Shown one piece after another: positions 1 to 9,451 of a DNA stretch of 33,802 bases; positions within the stretch are counted from its first letter, which is position 1, and every line of letters begins with the position of its first letter. The stretch is from Elusimicrobiota bacterium (GTDB lineage Bacteria; Elusimicrobiota; Elusimicrobia; JACQJP01), in the NCBI GenBank assembly GCA_016204975.1, contig JACQJP010000029.1, positions 1 through 33,802 of the forward strand. Direction: 5' to 3'. The position numbers and the translations under genes are program-made. Under the pieces are notes generated by a model. That model did not search any database. It was not told the origin of the DNA and saw only the letters and a program-made list of their open reading frames with translations.

Positions 1-1
1 C

Positions 2-268
2 ACCGAGCCCGGGCCGACGATCGGGATTGCGCTGGAGGATTTCCCCAAGGACAATCCGCAATCGAAAAGCGACGATAGAAAAACCGGCACGGTCTTGACC
101 TTCATTGACATCGGGGAACGCAACCTGGCGGAGGTGGTGAAGGAGCAGAAAAAGACGATTGAAGAGCTCAAATCCACCTTGCAGGACGTAATGATGCGGG
201 TGGGGCAGTTGGAGGCCAAGACGGCGGGGGTGGGCGAGGCCCTCTGGCTCGGCAAAGCGGAAAAATAA
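2..268 (+). CDS. C-terminal fragment of a protein ending in a coiled-coil-like tail (5' truncated by window)
   Basis: Open frame from base 2 to TAA at 266-268: ...GTVLTFIDIGERNLAEVVKEQKKTIEELKSTLQDVMMRVGQLEAKTAGVGEALWLGKAEK*; heptad-like C-terminus. Confidence 0.5.
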   Translation, partial: TEPGPTIGIALEDFPKDNPQSKSDDRKTGTVLTFIDIGERNLAEVVKEQKKTIEELKSTLQDVMMRVGQLEAKTAGVGEALWLGKAEK

Positions 269-359
269 ACCCCGTTGCAACAACGACAGTAAAATAACCG
301 CCGCTTGATTTGTCAAGCCGAATGGATTACCATGTCCTGCAAAGCTGACTTTCCCGCCC

Positions 360-1652
360 ATGGCCTTTCGACGCAGGCTCTTCCTGGTCCTTGCGCTGTT
401 GCTCCTTCTCACACCTGGCCACAGCCGTGCCATGGAAGCGAAGAAGGCCGCCGGCATCGCGGTAGAGGCGGTCTCCTGGCCGATAAAATTTCTGCGCAAT
501 GTGCTGACCTTCACCACGACCGATTTAGGAGACAAGGTCATCCTCTACCTGCCCTCGGTGGACACCGATCCCAACCGCGGGGTGACCGCCGGGGCGATGC
601 CCGTTCTTCTCTTAAAAGACCGGGAGACCAGGGGCATTCGGCAGATCCATGCCCCCTCCCTGACCTTCAACGAATTCTTCCGCTGGACCCCCACCTGGAG
701 AATCTACCACTACCCGGACGCCTACAGCCAGTGGTTTCTGAGGGGCTCCTACTCCCAGAAAACCAACCAGGACTTGACCGTGGAGTACATCAATTCCCAT
801 TTCCTAGACCACAACTGTTTTTTAGACACCCGCTTTCAATACTTCCGGGACGGCTCCCGGCGCTTCTTCGGCACAGGGCCCGACTCCAGGGAACCGGATC
901 AGAGCAACTACACCCTGGACACATTGCGCTACCACGCGACCCTGGGACTCCCCATCCGCTCCCCCTTGCGAGTTGACCTCACCTACCGCATCCAGGCCGA
1001 CCAGATCGGAAACGGCCCTGTGGACACCATCGCCGACTTGAGCGACCGATTCCCCGGACGGACTTTTTCCGAACGAAAAAACATTCTGCGCTACCGCGCC
1101 GCCCTGACCTACGACTCTCGGGACAACCTCCCCGCGCCCCAGCGCGGATTCCTCTGGAGCACCTTCGCGGAGTCCTCCTCCCAATCCCTGGGAAGCGACG
1201 CCAACTACCAAACCTTCGGCTCGGAACTGCGGTTTCTAAAGCCCCATAACCCCTCCAAGACCTGGATCAGCGTGGGCCGGGTGCTCCTGGAGCAACAAGT
1301 GGGAAGAGACATCCCCTTCTATCTGCAATCCCAGTTGGGAGGCAAGGAGTCCCTGCGGGGGTTCGGCGACGGACGCTTCGTGGACAAAGGAAAGTTGGCA
1401 GTGGGCTTCGAGGAGCGCATCCGCATGACCCAGCTGACCATGATGGACGTCCTGACCCAACTGGAGATAGACCCCTTCTTCGAATTTGGAACCGTCTTCG
1501 GCCAGCCGAAGGTCCTGCAATTTAGAAATCTTGAGGCGGTGGGCGGCGTCGCCATCCGGGCCGTGGTCCGGCCTCAGGTGGTGGGCTCCCTAGATATAGG
1601 AATCGGGCGGGAAGGGGCCGCCGTCTTCGTGGACATCAACTATTCTTTTTAG
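360..1652 (+). CDS. Outer-membrane beta-barrel protein, Omp85/BamA (surface antigen D15)-like
   Basis: Signal peptide-like N-terminus; LGGKESLRGFGDGRFVDKGKLAVGFEERIR motif typical of Omp85 barrels; ends VFVDINYSF with terminal aromatic residue. Confidence 0.75.
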   Translation: MAFRRRLFLVLALLLLLTPGHSRAMEAKKAAGIAVEAVSWPIKFLRNVLTFTTTDLGDKVILYLPSVDTDPNRGVTAGAMPVLLLKDRETRGIRQIHAPSLTFNEFFRWTPTWRIYHYPDAYSQWFLRGSYSQKTNQDLTVEYINSHFLDHNCFLDTRFQYFRDGSRRFFGTGPDSREPDQSNYTLDTLRYHATLGLPIRSPLRVDLTYRIQADQIGNGPVDTIADLSDRFPGRTFSERKNILRYRAALTYDSRDNLPAPQRGFLWSTFAESSSQSLGSDANYQTFGSELRFLKPHNPSKTWISVGRVLLEQQVGRDIPFYLQSQLGGKESLRGFGDGRFVDKGKLAVGFEERIRMTQLTMMDVLTQLEIDPFFEFGTVFGQPKVLQFRNLEAVGGVAIRAVVRPQVVGSLDIGIGREGAAVFVDINYSF

Positions 1653-1895
1653 CTGGTACGCCGGCCCCAAATTGCCAATAACCTCTGGAAAACGGGGTTA
1701 TAAGCCGAATCTACAAATCTAACAAAAAGCTGGAAATTAAGCGGTTTTTGATCTGATATCCACAGTTTTATCCCCACTGTCCCCACGCCTAGGACAAGAA
1801 ATACGCAAATAATCCAACATTAAGAAAGAACTTGGCAACTCTATATAAATTATAAAACATACAGTAAAATGTAGTTTTTATAATTTTGTAAAAAG

Positions 1896-2000
1896 TAGGA
1901 CTTTGGTCCTATGGGGCATAGGTCGAAAGTCCTATGAATGCCCTAGGTCCTCCGCTGCATCCGCCAGGGGCCAAAAGGCCCTTTTCGCCGTAGGACCTAC
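1896..2000 (+). promoter_or_regulatory. Leader region with multiple inverted repeats (candidate structured RNA/attenuator)
   Basis: TAGGAC-TTTG-GTCCTA (1896-1911), CATAGG-tcgaaagt-CCTATG (1917-1936), GGGCC-AAAA-GGCCC followed by TTTT (1968-1985), GTAGG-A-CCTAC (1990-2000), directly upstream of the ATG at 2020. Confidence 0.45.
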
Positions 2001-2019
2001 CCGCTATACACTAAAAGTC

Positions 2020-3234
2020 ATGAAGCTTACGCCCCGAAAAATAGTCGGCGTTTCCCTGGTGACGCTCTTGGCGCTGGAGCCTCTGGCTCAAAGCATCGCC
2101 GCAGGCGCCCAGATGCGCCCCGCTCCCAGTCCGTCCTTCCTAGCTTTGAGGCTCTCTCTCCACAAAATCTCCCGGGATCTCTTGCCGCCCGCAGTAGAAA
2201 CCCAGCCCATTCGATTCAACGACCCGGCACCCTTCGCAGAGCTCGCCGGCGTGTTTGAATCCTCCATTCGCTCCCGTCTCCAATCCCTAGTCGCAGACCG
2301 CCTCATCCAATCGCAAGAGGCGGTGGAACTCGAGGGGAGCATCTCGCAACTGCTCTCACAAATTCCGAAAGAACAACACGCCCGGGCCAGGGCGCTTATC
2401 CTGCAGCCGTTGGAATCCAGGGCTTTTTCCCAGGGCCTGACGGGACAAATAGCGGATGCGTTTCAAAACCCAACTCTCCACCGCCTCAAGCTCCCATTCC
2501 CCATTCAGGAAGATCCGGAACCTGTCACGGGAAAGGGACCTCCCTCTCCTCAGGTCCAGAGGGAGCGCCCACCGGCACCCTCCGCAGAGCTCGTCACGCC
2601 CCACTGGGGCTCCCTACGCCCCCGGCCTCCGGCCGGGGGTCGGGCACCGGCTAAGGAAAGCCGGAAGGCGCTGAGAAATACAATTCTTGCGACCACAGTC
2701 TCCATGGGAAGCTTGGCGTTTTCCTACTGGATGGATTCTTTGGCGGAACCAATCTACGGAGAAGGCTATGCCATCGCCTACGAGGCCGCCTCCCTATGGA
2801 TGCTTTCTATATTTTTTCCGGCGATGGTCTATTGGGGATTCAAGCATTGGCAAACCAAAGATAAAGAAAACTTACGAAGATTTTTAAGGTCTCCTCCCTG
2901 GGTGAAAAAACTGCTCCAGACAACGCTGCAAATTTCGCGCCCCGTCCACCTCGGCATCGCCCTGGCGGCCTTGGGGCTCGTAGCCACAAACCTGGCCGTC
3001 GAGATCCTGATCCAAGACCTCTCCGCGCCCACCGTAGGGGCCGCCCTAATCGCCCCCGGCCTCTTCGGAGAAAGTCTCCATTACAACTACAGGAAACTCA
3101 TCGGCACCGGAGGGGCCCTTCCGGCCCACCGATCCCTCTGGAAGGCCCTCTTCGGCCGCGCCTCTCCCCAAGCCCGGGGCGGCATCTATGGCCAGGAGAT
3201 AAAACGTTTGGGCAAAAGACCACAGCCCCCGTGA
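2020..3234 (+). CDS. Secreted/membrane protein of unknown function
   Basis: ORF track starts at 1903, but the ATG at 2020 gives a signal-like N-terminus MKLTPRKIVGVSLVTLLALEPLAQSIAA; hydrophobic segments in the C-terminal half. Confidence 0.6.
   Translation: MKLTPRKIVGVSLVTLLALEPLAQSIAAGAQMRPAPSPSFLALRLSLHKISRDLLPPAVETQPIRFNDPAPFAELAGVFESSIRSRLQSLVADRLIQSQEAVELEGSISQLLSQIPKEQHARARALILQPLESRAFSQGLTGQIADAFQNPTLHRLKLPFPIQEDPEPVTGKGPPSPQVQRERPPAPSAELVTPHWGSLRPRPPAGGRAPAKESRKALRNTILATTVSMGSLAFSYWMDSLAEPIYGEGYAIAYEAASLWMLSIFFPAMVYWGFKHWQTKDKENLRRFLRSPPWVKKLLQTTLQISRPVHLGIALAALGLVATNLAVEILIQDLSAPTVGAALIAPGLFGESLHYNYRKLIGTGGALPAHRSLWKALFGRASPQARGGIYGQEIKRLGKRPQPP
2570..2651 (+). repeat. Family-2 dispersed repeat copy A, in-frame inside the unknown-function CDS
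   Basis: CTCCGCAGAGCT at 2580-2591; 9-bp stem CCCCCGGCC-TCC-GGCCGGGGG; flanking direct repeat CACCGGC at 2570-2576 and 2645-2651 (75-bp spacing). Confidence 0.6.
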
Positions 3235-3260
3235 GGAGCTATGCGGCAACTGTGGAAGGG

Positions 3261-3548
3261 CTAACCGTACTTATATTGGACGCCGGCGCCGCCGCCGGGC
3301 CACTCGCAGTCAATGTTGTAGAAAGGGCAGATCATGCGGCAGCCGCCGCACTCGATGCAGTTCTCATAGGAAACTGCGATCGCTTTCCGGGTTTCGTTCC
3401 ACTCATAGACATTGGCCGGACAGATGGCGGTGCAGGGCTTCTCAGGACATCGTTCGAGGCAGACCGAGGGATCTACGATGCTGATGTGAGACTGGGGGGG
3501 TTTTTTATAGGTTAAAAGCCCCAGCTTTTCTTCAATAGGTGTCGCCAT
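3261..3548 (-). CDS. fixX: Ferredoxin-like protein FixX
   Basis: MATPIEEKLGLLTYKKPPQSHISIVDPSVC..CPEKPCTAICPANVYEW..NCIECGGCRMICP; FixX-like cysteine pattern, adjacent to FixC. Start taken at the ATG at 3548, not the longer ORF. Confidence 0.85.
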   Translation of the reverse strand: MATPIEEKLGLLTYKKPPQSHISIVDPSVCLERCPEKPCTAICPANVYEWNETRKAIAVSYENCIECGGCRMICPFYNIDCEWPGGGAGVQYKYG

Positions 3549-3555
3549 AGAGAGG

Positions 3556-4854
3556 CTAGAGCGCTGCTTTTCGAACCGCCCAGAGATCCCTGGCCAACCT
3601 AAAAAAGCCTCTTCGGCGAACCAAGCGCAAGGCTTCTTTAAAATGCTCCCTCTTGGGCTGTCCATCCACGGAAAAACGAAGATGGGCCAGGTCACAGGCC
3701 AGGCGAGGATAGAACTCCAGGAAACCCGGACTTTTTTCCACGGAGCTTTCCAAATTCCTCATCTCATATAAATCTTTCCAGACATAGCAAGCCTGCAGCT
3801 TCCTCTTATAAGAGGAGAGAGCCGAAGCGGAAAAATCTCCCTTCTTTTTAGCCTCAATGACCGTCTCCGCCGCCAGTTTGCCTGAGGTCATCGCCAGGTT
3901 GGAACCCTCCCGAAAAGCCGGATTGACCAATTGGGCGGCATCCCCCGCCACCAAAAAACCGTCCGTGTAAAGCGGAGGGATGGATCGGAACCCTCCCTCC
4001 GGAATCAAATGCCCGGAATACTCCAGGGTTTTGCTTCCTGAAACCAAACGGCGGACAAAGGGATGCTGCTTGACGGATTCCAGAAGTTCGTAGGGTTTGA
4101 CGCGCCGCTTCTGCAACTCCGAAAGCTTGCAGCCCACCCCCAAAGAGAGGGTCTCCTGATTTGTGTAGAGAAAGGCATAGCCCATCATCCCTTGGGTCAC
4201 CGCTCCGAAAATCTCAATCGTGGCTCCTTCCCCCTTCTCCAAATTGAACCGATCCTCTATCTTTGCGGCGTCCAAGGCGAGGATCTCCTTGACCCCCATA
4301 GCCACCTCCTGGGCCCGAAGCTCGCTTCTCAACCCCGCCTTCTGAGCCAGGATGGAGTTGACCCCGTCGCAGGCGATCACGCAAGAGGCCGACAACTCGT
4401 CTCCCTCGCTGGTTACAATTCCCAGAATGCGTCCATTTTTTCGGATCAGGTCCCGCACCATCACCCCGCAGTAGAGCTCCGCGCCCGCTTCCTGAGCCTT
4501 CTTGGCGTACCACTGGTCAAACCGAACTCGGATGATGGTGTAGCAGTTGGGGGGGGGCTTTGTGAACCTCTGGGACTTATACCCCACCTGAACCCAGGAG
4601 TCCTCCGTGGCGATGCAGACCCTCTGCTCTGCAATGGGGCGTTCCAGAGCCGCCTCAGGATCTTTCCAGAAGTCAGGCAACACCTCCGCCAGCATCCGGG
4701 TGTAGAGCACCGCCCCCTGGACGTTCTTGGCCCCAGGGTACTCTCCGCGTTCCAAGACCACACAGGAAAGCCCCGCCTGAGCCAGGCTGGTGGCGGCGCT
4801 GATCCCGGCGGGCCCCGCGCCCACCACGATGCAATCGAATTTTTCGGACATCAA
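3556..4854 (-). CDS. fixC: FAD-dependent electron-transfer flavoprotein:quinone oxidoreductase-like protein FixC
   Basis: N-terminal FAD motif DCIVVGAGPAGISAATSLAQAGLSCVVLERG; DGFLVAGDAAQLVNPAFREGSNLAMTSGKLAAE. Confidence 0.85.
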   Translation of the reverse strand: MMSEKFDCIVVGAGPAGISAATSLAQAGLSCVVLERGEYPGAKNVQGAVLYTRMLAEVLPDFWKDPEAALERPIAEQRVCIATEDSWVQVGYKSQRFTKPPPNCYTIIRVRFDQWYAKKAQEAGAELYCGVMVRDLIRKNGRILGIVTSEGDELSASCVIACDGVNSILAQKAGLRSELRAQEVAMGVKEILALDAAKIEDRFNLEKGEGATIEIFGAVTQGMMGYAFLYTNQETLSLGVGCKLSELQKRRVKPYELLESVKQHPFVRRLVSGSKTLEYSGHLIPEGGFRSIPPLYTDGFLVAGDAAQLVNPAFREGSNLAMTSGKLAAETVIEAKKKGDFSASALSSYKRKLQACYVWKDLYEMRNLESSVEKSPGFLEFYPRLACDLAHLRFSVDGQPKREHFKEALRLVRRRGFFRLARDLWAVRKAAL

Positions 4855-5225
4855 CGGTTCGAAACGGAATGGAAGGCCGTCCGAACGTTTTCCAGAAGCT
4901 CCTCTGCGCGGAAGGGCTTGGTCATAAACGCGGACACCTGCGGAAACTTCCGAAACAAGGTCCGGGAGGGTTCCAGGGCGGTCAAAACAATGATCGGAAT
5001 TTTTTTGGTATTTTCATCCTGGGACATCTTCAGTTGCAGGGAGTAACCGTCAATTCCGGGAAGCATGACATCCAAAATAATCAGATCGGGCTTCTCCTGT
5101 TGAATGGTTTCCCAGGCCAACCTCCCGCTGGAGCAGGTCGCGCACCGGTAGCTCTCCCTCTCCAAAGATATCCGGACTAAGTCCAGAATCTCCGGCTCAT
5201 CGTCAATCACCAAAATTGTTTTCAT
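4851..5225 (-). CDS. CheY-like single-domain response regulator
   Basis: MKTILVIDDEPEILDLV...PDLIILDVMLPGIDGYSL...IIVLTA...FMTKPF; overlaps fixC by 4 nt (ATGA). Confidence 0.88.
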   Translation of the reverse strand: MKTILVIDDEPEILDLVRISLERESYRCATCSSGRLAWETIQQEKPDLIILDVMLPGIDGYSLQLKMSQDENTKKIPIIVLTALEPSRTLFRKFPQVSAFMTKPFRAEELLENVRTAFHSVSNR

Positions 5226-5246
5226 GGTTCGGCTCCACTCATCACT

Positions 5247-5912
5247 TTAGTCCTTTTTCGATTTCTTTTTTTCGGGCTTCTCCTGGTTCCCAGAAGGTTC
5301 TAAAACGTATTTTCCTTCCTTATAGAGCTCCTTAAAGCGCTTGGGGTGATCCTTCTGAAACCTGGCCAGCAACCCCTCGCGATGAGCCCGCCAGGTCTTC
5401 TTCTGCTTCACCTTGCGGTTCTGGGAATCATAAACCAGAAACTCCCATATCTTCTTTCCCTCCTGGCTTTTGATGTCACAGCCCGGCTTGGCCATCATGC
5501 GTCGTACGTATCGCTGCCAGATTCCCACTTCAACCCGCCAGACATTCTCATCCTTAAAAAACTCCGGCTCTTCCTTTTTCAACTTGGCAATGGCCGCCTC
5601 CTGCTCTGCGGGCTTGCCCGCCAGCTCCGCAAACTGGGAATTCAAAGGACGGGAGGAGGCGTGGCACCGAGAGCACTTGGCCAGCAAAAGCCCGTAGCCG
5701 CTCTCCGGGCCTTTCACCAGCTCCTGGGGATACCCGGAAACATCCAGGGCCTGGGGCCCCAGGTCGTTGGCATAGGGATCCTTCATCGCCAACTGCCGTT
5801 GGGCCAGATAGTCGGCGTCGTTCGGGGCCTTCTTATCTCCCGCCAAAAGGTATCCCACACCGGAAAAAAATCCAAAAACCAACAGCAATCCCATCCATTT
5901 CTTCATGGTCAT
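5247..5912 (-). CDS. Monoheme c-type cytochrome
   Basis: Signal peptide-like N-terminus, one CxxCH (CSRCH), lysine-rich C-terminal tail. Confidence 0.75.
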   Translation of the reverse strand: MTMKKWMGLLLVFGFFSGVGYLLAGDKKAPNDADYLAQRQLAMKDPYANDLGPQALDVSGYPQELVKGPESGYGLLLAKCSRCHASSRPLNSQFAELAGKPAEQEAAIAKLKKEEPEFFKDENVWRVEVGIWQRYVRRMMAKPGCDIKSQEGKKIWEFLVYDSQNRKVKQKKTWRAHREGLLARFQKDHPKRFKELYKEGKYVLEPSGNQEKPEKKKSKKD

Positions 5913-5934
5913 CGCTCACCTCCGGACCCACATT

Positions 5935-7233
5935 CTACCACCACTGCCCCTTCTCCGCAATACTCAAGAGGTAGGTGACCAGATCCTCCAGCTCCCGGCC
6001 TTGAATTTTATCTTTCCAAGGAGGCATATAGAGCGGGGGGATCGGCCCTTCCGGATTAAACTTGACCACGGCCGAGCTGGGCACGCCGTTGCGGATTTTC
6101 TCTTTGAGCTCCTCCCGCGTGTAGGTCCCCACGACTTTAGTCAGCGTGGGCTCAGCCCCCTGATCCATGCGGGTCTGGTCCGGTCCCAAGGCATTGAAGT
6201 TCCGGACTCCCCGGGCCCCCCCGATGCCGTGGCATCCCTGGCAGCCATACTTATGAAAGACATACCGCCCATGCTCTACGGGATTGGCAAAGCGGGGTTT
6301 GGGCTTGGGCGAGGCATAGACATAATACTCGTGGGGAACGGACTCGTGGCTTAAGGAGAGCAGATATGCGGTCAAGGCCTGTGCCTGGGACGGCTGGAGC
6401 TCCCGGTAGAAAGGAGGCATTCCGGAGGGGGGGATAGGCTCGCCAAATTTTCCCTGCGGGTCGTTGGGCACGATCTCCATGGGATCGCGGGTCAGGTGCA
6501 GCTCAATCCAGTTTTTTACAGACCACTCTTCCCGGGCAAGCCCGGTGTAAGAAAAATCAACGCGCCCCAGGGGTTTGTCCGCAACATCCCCCAAATCCAC
6601 CGAAACCGCGCCGCCCTCGCCGTTCACGGCGTGGCAACCGACGCAACCCAGCTTGTCAAACAGATCCTTCCCCAAAGCGGCGGCCTTCGCCCCAGGCAAC
6701 TCTTCGAAATTCACATGGCACCTAGCGCAAGAGGCCGCCAGATACGGAGGCTTCAGCAAGGGCCGTTCCCAATGGCGGACCGCCCCATGGGCCGCCGCCA
6801 CCTCGGTGGCCAGTCCCTGCCCCTGATGGCAGAGGGTACAGCCATACCGGGGAAAGGGATGGCTGGAGCTTAGCTTTCCCGGATGGGCCTGGTAAGGATT
6901 TTCCGTAAAGGAGTTGGTCAGGGAGGGATTGGCGAAAGGGTCCATCCCCACGTGGCAAGTGATGCAACGATCCACCCGGTCAAAATCCCGCAGGATGATC
7001 TGTCGGATCTGGAGCCCCATGGACCTCCATCTGCGAATCTCCTCCTGAATCCGCTCTCTTTTTCCCGGATCGGAACTCTGCGCGAGTTCCTGTTCCAGTC
7101 TCGCAATCTCCATCCGATAGTAACGGCTCTGATATTTTTTCCAGCCCCGCCGGGCGTCCTGCCGGATCGCCAGGAGAAAAAATGCCAAAAGGGAGAAATT
7201 GATCAGGTAGAAGAGTTTGCGAAGCATTTGCAA
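5935..7233 (-). CDS. Multiheme (pentaheme) c-type cytochrome
   Basis: Five CxxCH motifs: CITCH, CTLCH, CARCH, CVGCH, CQGCH; N-terminal membrane anchor. Confidence 0.85.
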   Translation of the reverse strand: MQMLRKLFYLINFSLLAFFLLAIRQDARRGWKKYQSRYYRMEIARLEQELAQSSDPGKRERIQEEIRRWRSMGLQIRQIILRDFDRVDRCITCHVGMDPFANPSLTNSFTENPYQAHPGKLSSSHPFPRYGCTLCHQGQGLATEVAAAHGAVRHWERPLLKPPYLAASCARCHVNFEELPGAKAAALGKDLFDKLGCVGCHAVNGEGGAVSVDLGDVADKPLGRVDFSYTGLAREEWSVKNWIELHLTRDPMEIVPNDPQGKFGEPIPPSGMPPFYRELQPSQAQALTAYLLSLSHESVPHEYYVYASPKPKPRFANPVEHGRYVFHKYGCQGCHGIGGARGVRNFNALGPDQTRMDQGAEPTLTKVVGTYTREELKEKIRNGVPSSAVVKFNPEGPIPPLYMPPWKDKIQGRELEDLVTYLLSIAEKGQWW

Positions 7234-7241
7234 AAGTCCAG

Positions 7242-8912
7242 CTAGATGTTGAAGTTATATTGAGGAAGGGCGAGGATATAATGGAGATTAAATCCCACCA
7301 TGGCCCCAATCTTCAGCACCACCCCCACCATCATCAAAAGAAACACCATCGCCGTCAGATACCGCGGCCAACTGAGGTCGCGGAGATATCTCTGCGGCAT
7401 AAGAAAGCCGAAGAGGTAATAGACAAAAAGGAAAAAGAAAAGTGCGGCCACCTGCCCCGCTGTGAAGCCAAAAAGATATATTGCGGCTCCCGCCGCCGCG
7501 GCAAATATCCAGTAGAAAATCACCGCGGGTTTGAAGGAAATCTCCCGCTGCAAAAACCTGGGCCCCAGAATCCCGAAACCAAAGTAAAAAAGAAGCAGCA
7601 ACGCCCCCGCCCACAGCGGAAGGTCCCAGGTGGGAGGGGGAGGCGCCTTGTGCACCAGCCAGCTCTCCCATGGCCAGTACCAGGCAAAGTTGGGCCCCCG
7701 ACAGAAATAGCCGATGAAGATGAGAACAAACCACAGGAGGATTCCAAACAGGAAGGTGGCAATGGCGAAGGGAGACTCCCTCCAGGCGTAATACCCCACC
7801 CCCTTGGGGTTGGGGTTCACATAGGGAATGGCCATCAGCCCCACGATGATGAGATTGGGGATCATCACCCCCGCAATCCAGGGGTCAAAATACCGCAGCA
7901 GCTCCTGAAGGCCCACAAAATACCAGGGGGCCTTGGAGGGATTGGGGGTGACCGTGGGGTTGGCCAGCTCCTCCAAGGGAGCGTTCTGCAGAATGCTCCA
8001 CAGCAAAATGAAAAGCACCGTAAAACCCGCCGCGACATATTCCCGCAAGACCAGATGAGGCCAGACCTCCACCTTCTCTTCGTCGGAGGCGCTGCTCAGA
8101 GGCGCGGCGGCCCCCTCCGCAGAGCTTCGGGGACCCGGAAGCGCCAGAGGCGCGGCGGAAAAGGAATCCTTCCGGATGCGCCAGAAATGGAGCATGATCA
8201 AGGCCCCCGCCACCAAGGGCACAAAGACGCAGTGCAAGACGTAAAAACGAAGCAGGGTATTTTCCCCCACCACGGTTCCCCCTAAAAGCACAAACCGCAC
8301 ATCGTTGGCGACGTGAACCCCCAACAAACTTGAGAAAGGACCCTCGTATCCCAGAAAGGGCGTGGCCGCGGCCAAGTTCGTACCCACCGTCACCGCCCAG
8401 ATGTCCAGTTGATCCCAGGGCAGCAGATACCCGGTAAAGGAAAGAAACAGAGTCAGCGTCAAAAGCAGCACCCCGATACACCAGTTGAACTCCCGGGGCT
8501 TTTTGTAGGCTCCGGTCAGATAAACCCGGATCATATGGAGGATGACCGCCACCAGCATCGCCTGCGCCGCCCAGCGGTGCGAGTTGCGCAGGAGCTTGCC
8601 GAGGGTGATCGCGAACTCCAGGTCCTTCATGTCCCGATAGGCCAACTCCATCGTCGGACGATAGTAGAACATGAGGAAAACGCCGGTGACCGTCAAAATC
8701 AAAAAGAGCAGAAAAGAAATCCCCCCCAGCCCCCAGGTGTAGGTCCACTGCAGGGCCCGGGGGCGGATGCGGACCGGATGCAGGTGCAGCCACAGATTGC
8801 CAATGACATGGCCGGCCCGATCCCTGGGGGTATCTTTCCAAATCCCACTCCGGAAGATGCTGCGCCAGATCTGGGAGTTGATGAGGGCGGCTTTGAGGTT
8901 GGGGAAATTCAT
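7242..8912 (-). CDS. Cytochrome b (b6/subunit IV-type) of a bc complex
   Basis: Multi-TM protein with [52 protein letters not shown] and a [18 protein letters not shown] motif; additional C-terminal TM segments. Confidence 0.9.
   Translation of the reverse strand: MNFPNLKAALINSQIWRSIFRSGIWKDTPRDRAGHVIGNLWLHLHPVRIRPRALQWTYTWGLGGISFLLFLILTVTGVFLMFYYRPTMELAYRDMKDLEFAITLGKLLRNSHRWAAQAMLVAVILHMIRVYLTGAYKKPREFNWCIGVLLLTLTLFLSFTGYLLPWDQLDIWAVTVGTNLAAATPFLGYEGPFSSLLGVHVANDVRFVLLGGTVVGENTLLRFYVLHCVFVPLVAGALIMLHFWRIRKDSFSAAPLALPGPRSSAEGAAAPLSSASDEEKVEVWPHLVLREYVAAGFTVLFILLWSILQNAPLEELANPTVTPNPSKAPWYFVGLQELLRYFDPWIAGVMIPNLIIVGLMAIPYVNPNPKGVGYYAWRESPFAIATFLFGILLWFVLIFIGYFCRGPNFAWYWPWESWLVHKAPPPPTWDLPLWAGALLLLFYFGFGILGPRFLQREISFKPAVIFYWIFAAAAGAAIYLFGFTAGQVAALFFFLFVYYLFGFLMPQRYLRDLSWPRYLTAMVFLLMMVGVVLKIGAMVGFNLHYILALPQYNFNI
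8097..8158 (+). repeat. Family-2 dispersed repeat copy B inside the cytochrome b CDS
   Basis: CTCCGCAGAGCT at 8115-8126; perfect 14-bp direct repeat CAGAGGCGCGGCGG at 8097-8110 and 8145-8158 (48-bp spacing). Confidence 0.6.
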
Positions 8913-8918
8913 CTCCGG

Positions 8919-9392
8919 TTAGACAGATACGACAAAGGGAGGCCTCTCCCGAAGTCCGGGGCGATTCTCCAAAATGGCCCTGTCAATCATGAGATCCCCG
9001 GTGGAGGCCACCTCCACCCTGCACCGCCACAGAGGTTTGGGCGCGGGTCCTGCGATGACGTCTCCCCCCGGAGTAAAGTTGGATCCATGGCACGGGCAGC
9101 GGAAACGGTTCTGGTCGCTGAACCAATTGGGAGTGCATCCCAGATGAGTGCAGCGGGCCAAAAGGGCATACAGGAAACCTTCCTTCCGGACGACCCAAAT
9201 CCGCCAGGCGGTGGTCAACTGCGTGGAGACCCCCTCCGGAAACTCCGCGGCGGGCCCGGCATTGAACTTTTGGGAAGGCTCATAGATGACGTTGGGAAAC
9301 ATAAAACGCGCTGCGGCAGCCAGATTCCCCACTGCAAACGCCACCAGGGCCGCCCATCCGGCCCATAAAAAGCTTCGGCGCGTCACGTCCAT
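8919..9392 (-). CDS. Rieske [2Fe-2S] iron-sulfur protein
   Basis: CTHLGC...CPCHGSNF motif; MDVTRRSFLWAGWAALVAF N-terminus. Start chosen at 9392. Confidence 0.9.
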   Translation of the reverse strand: MDVTRRSFLWAGWAALVAFAVGNLAAAARFMFPNVIYEPSQKFNAGPAAEFPEGVSTQLTTAWRIWVVRKEGFLYALLARCTHLGCTPNWFSDQNRFRCPCHGSNFTPGGDVIAGPAPKPLWRCRVEVASTGDLMIDRAILENRPGLRERPPFVVSV

Positions 9393-9451
9393 CACACCTA
9401 CTCTAACACATTCCAAAAAAAAATGTCAAACTTTCATGTTACAATGAGGGG

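Noticed and set aside
278-1873. Shared ACAGTAAAAT motif at about 287 and 1860
   Set aside because: Only ~10 nt of AT-rich match in two intergenic regions; could be promoter elements or chance.
2225-2245. CTTCGCAGAGCTCGCC as a fifth family-2 copy
   Set aside because: Only partial match to the CTCCGCAGAGCT core, no adjacent hairpin or flanking duplication, and it fits an ordinary coding context (PFAELAGVFES).
4063-5046. Long + strand ORF (327 aa) antisense to fixC/response regulator
   Set aside because: Composition is the shadow of a GC-rich coding strand; no recognisable domain, and the opposite strand has clear FixC and CheY motifs.
7260-8285. 341-aa + strand ORF opposite cytochrome b
   Set aside because: His/Pro/Gly/Arg-rich antisense translation of a clear membrane protein gene.
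7885-8841. 318-aa - strand ORF in an alternate frame of cytochrome b
   Set aside because: Same-strand frame-shifted shadow ORF; the true frame has cytochrome b motifs.
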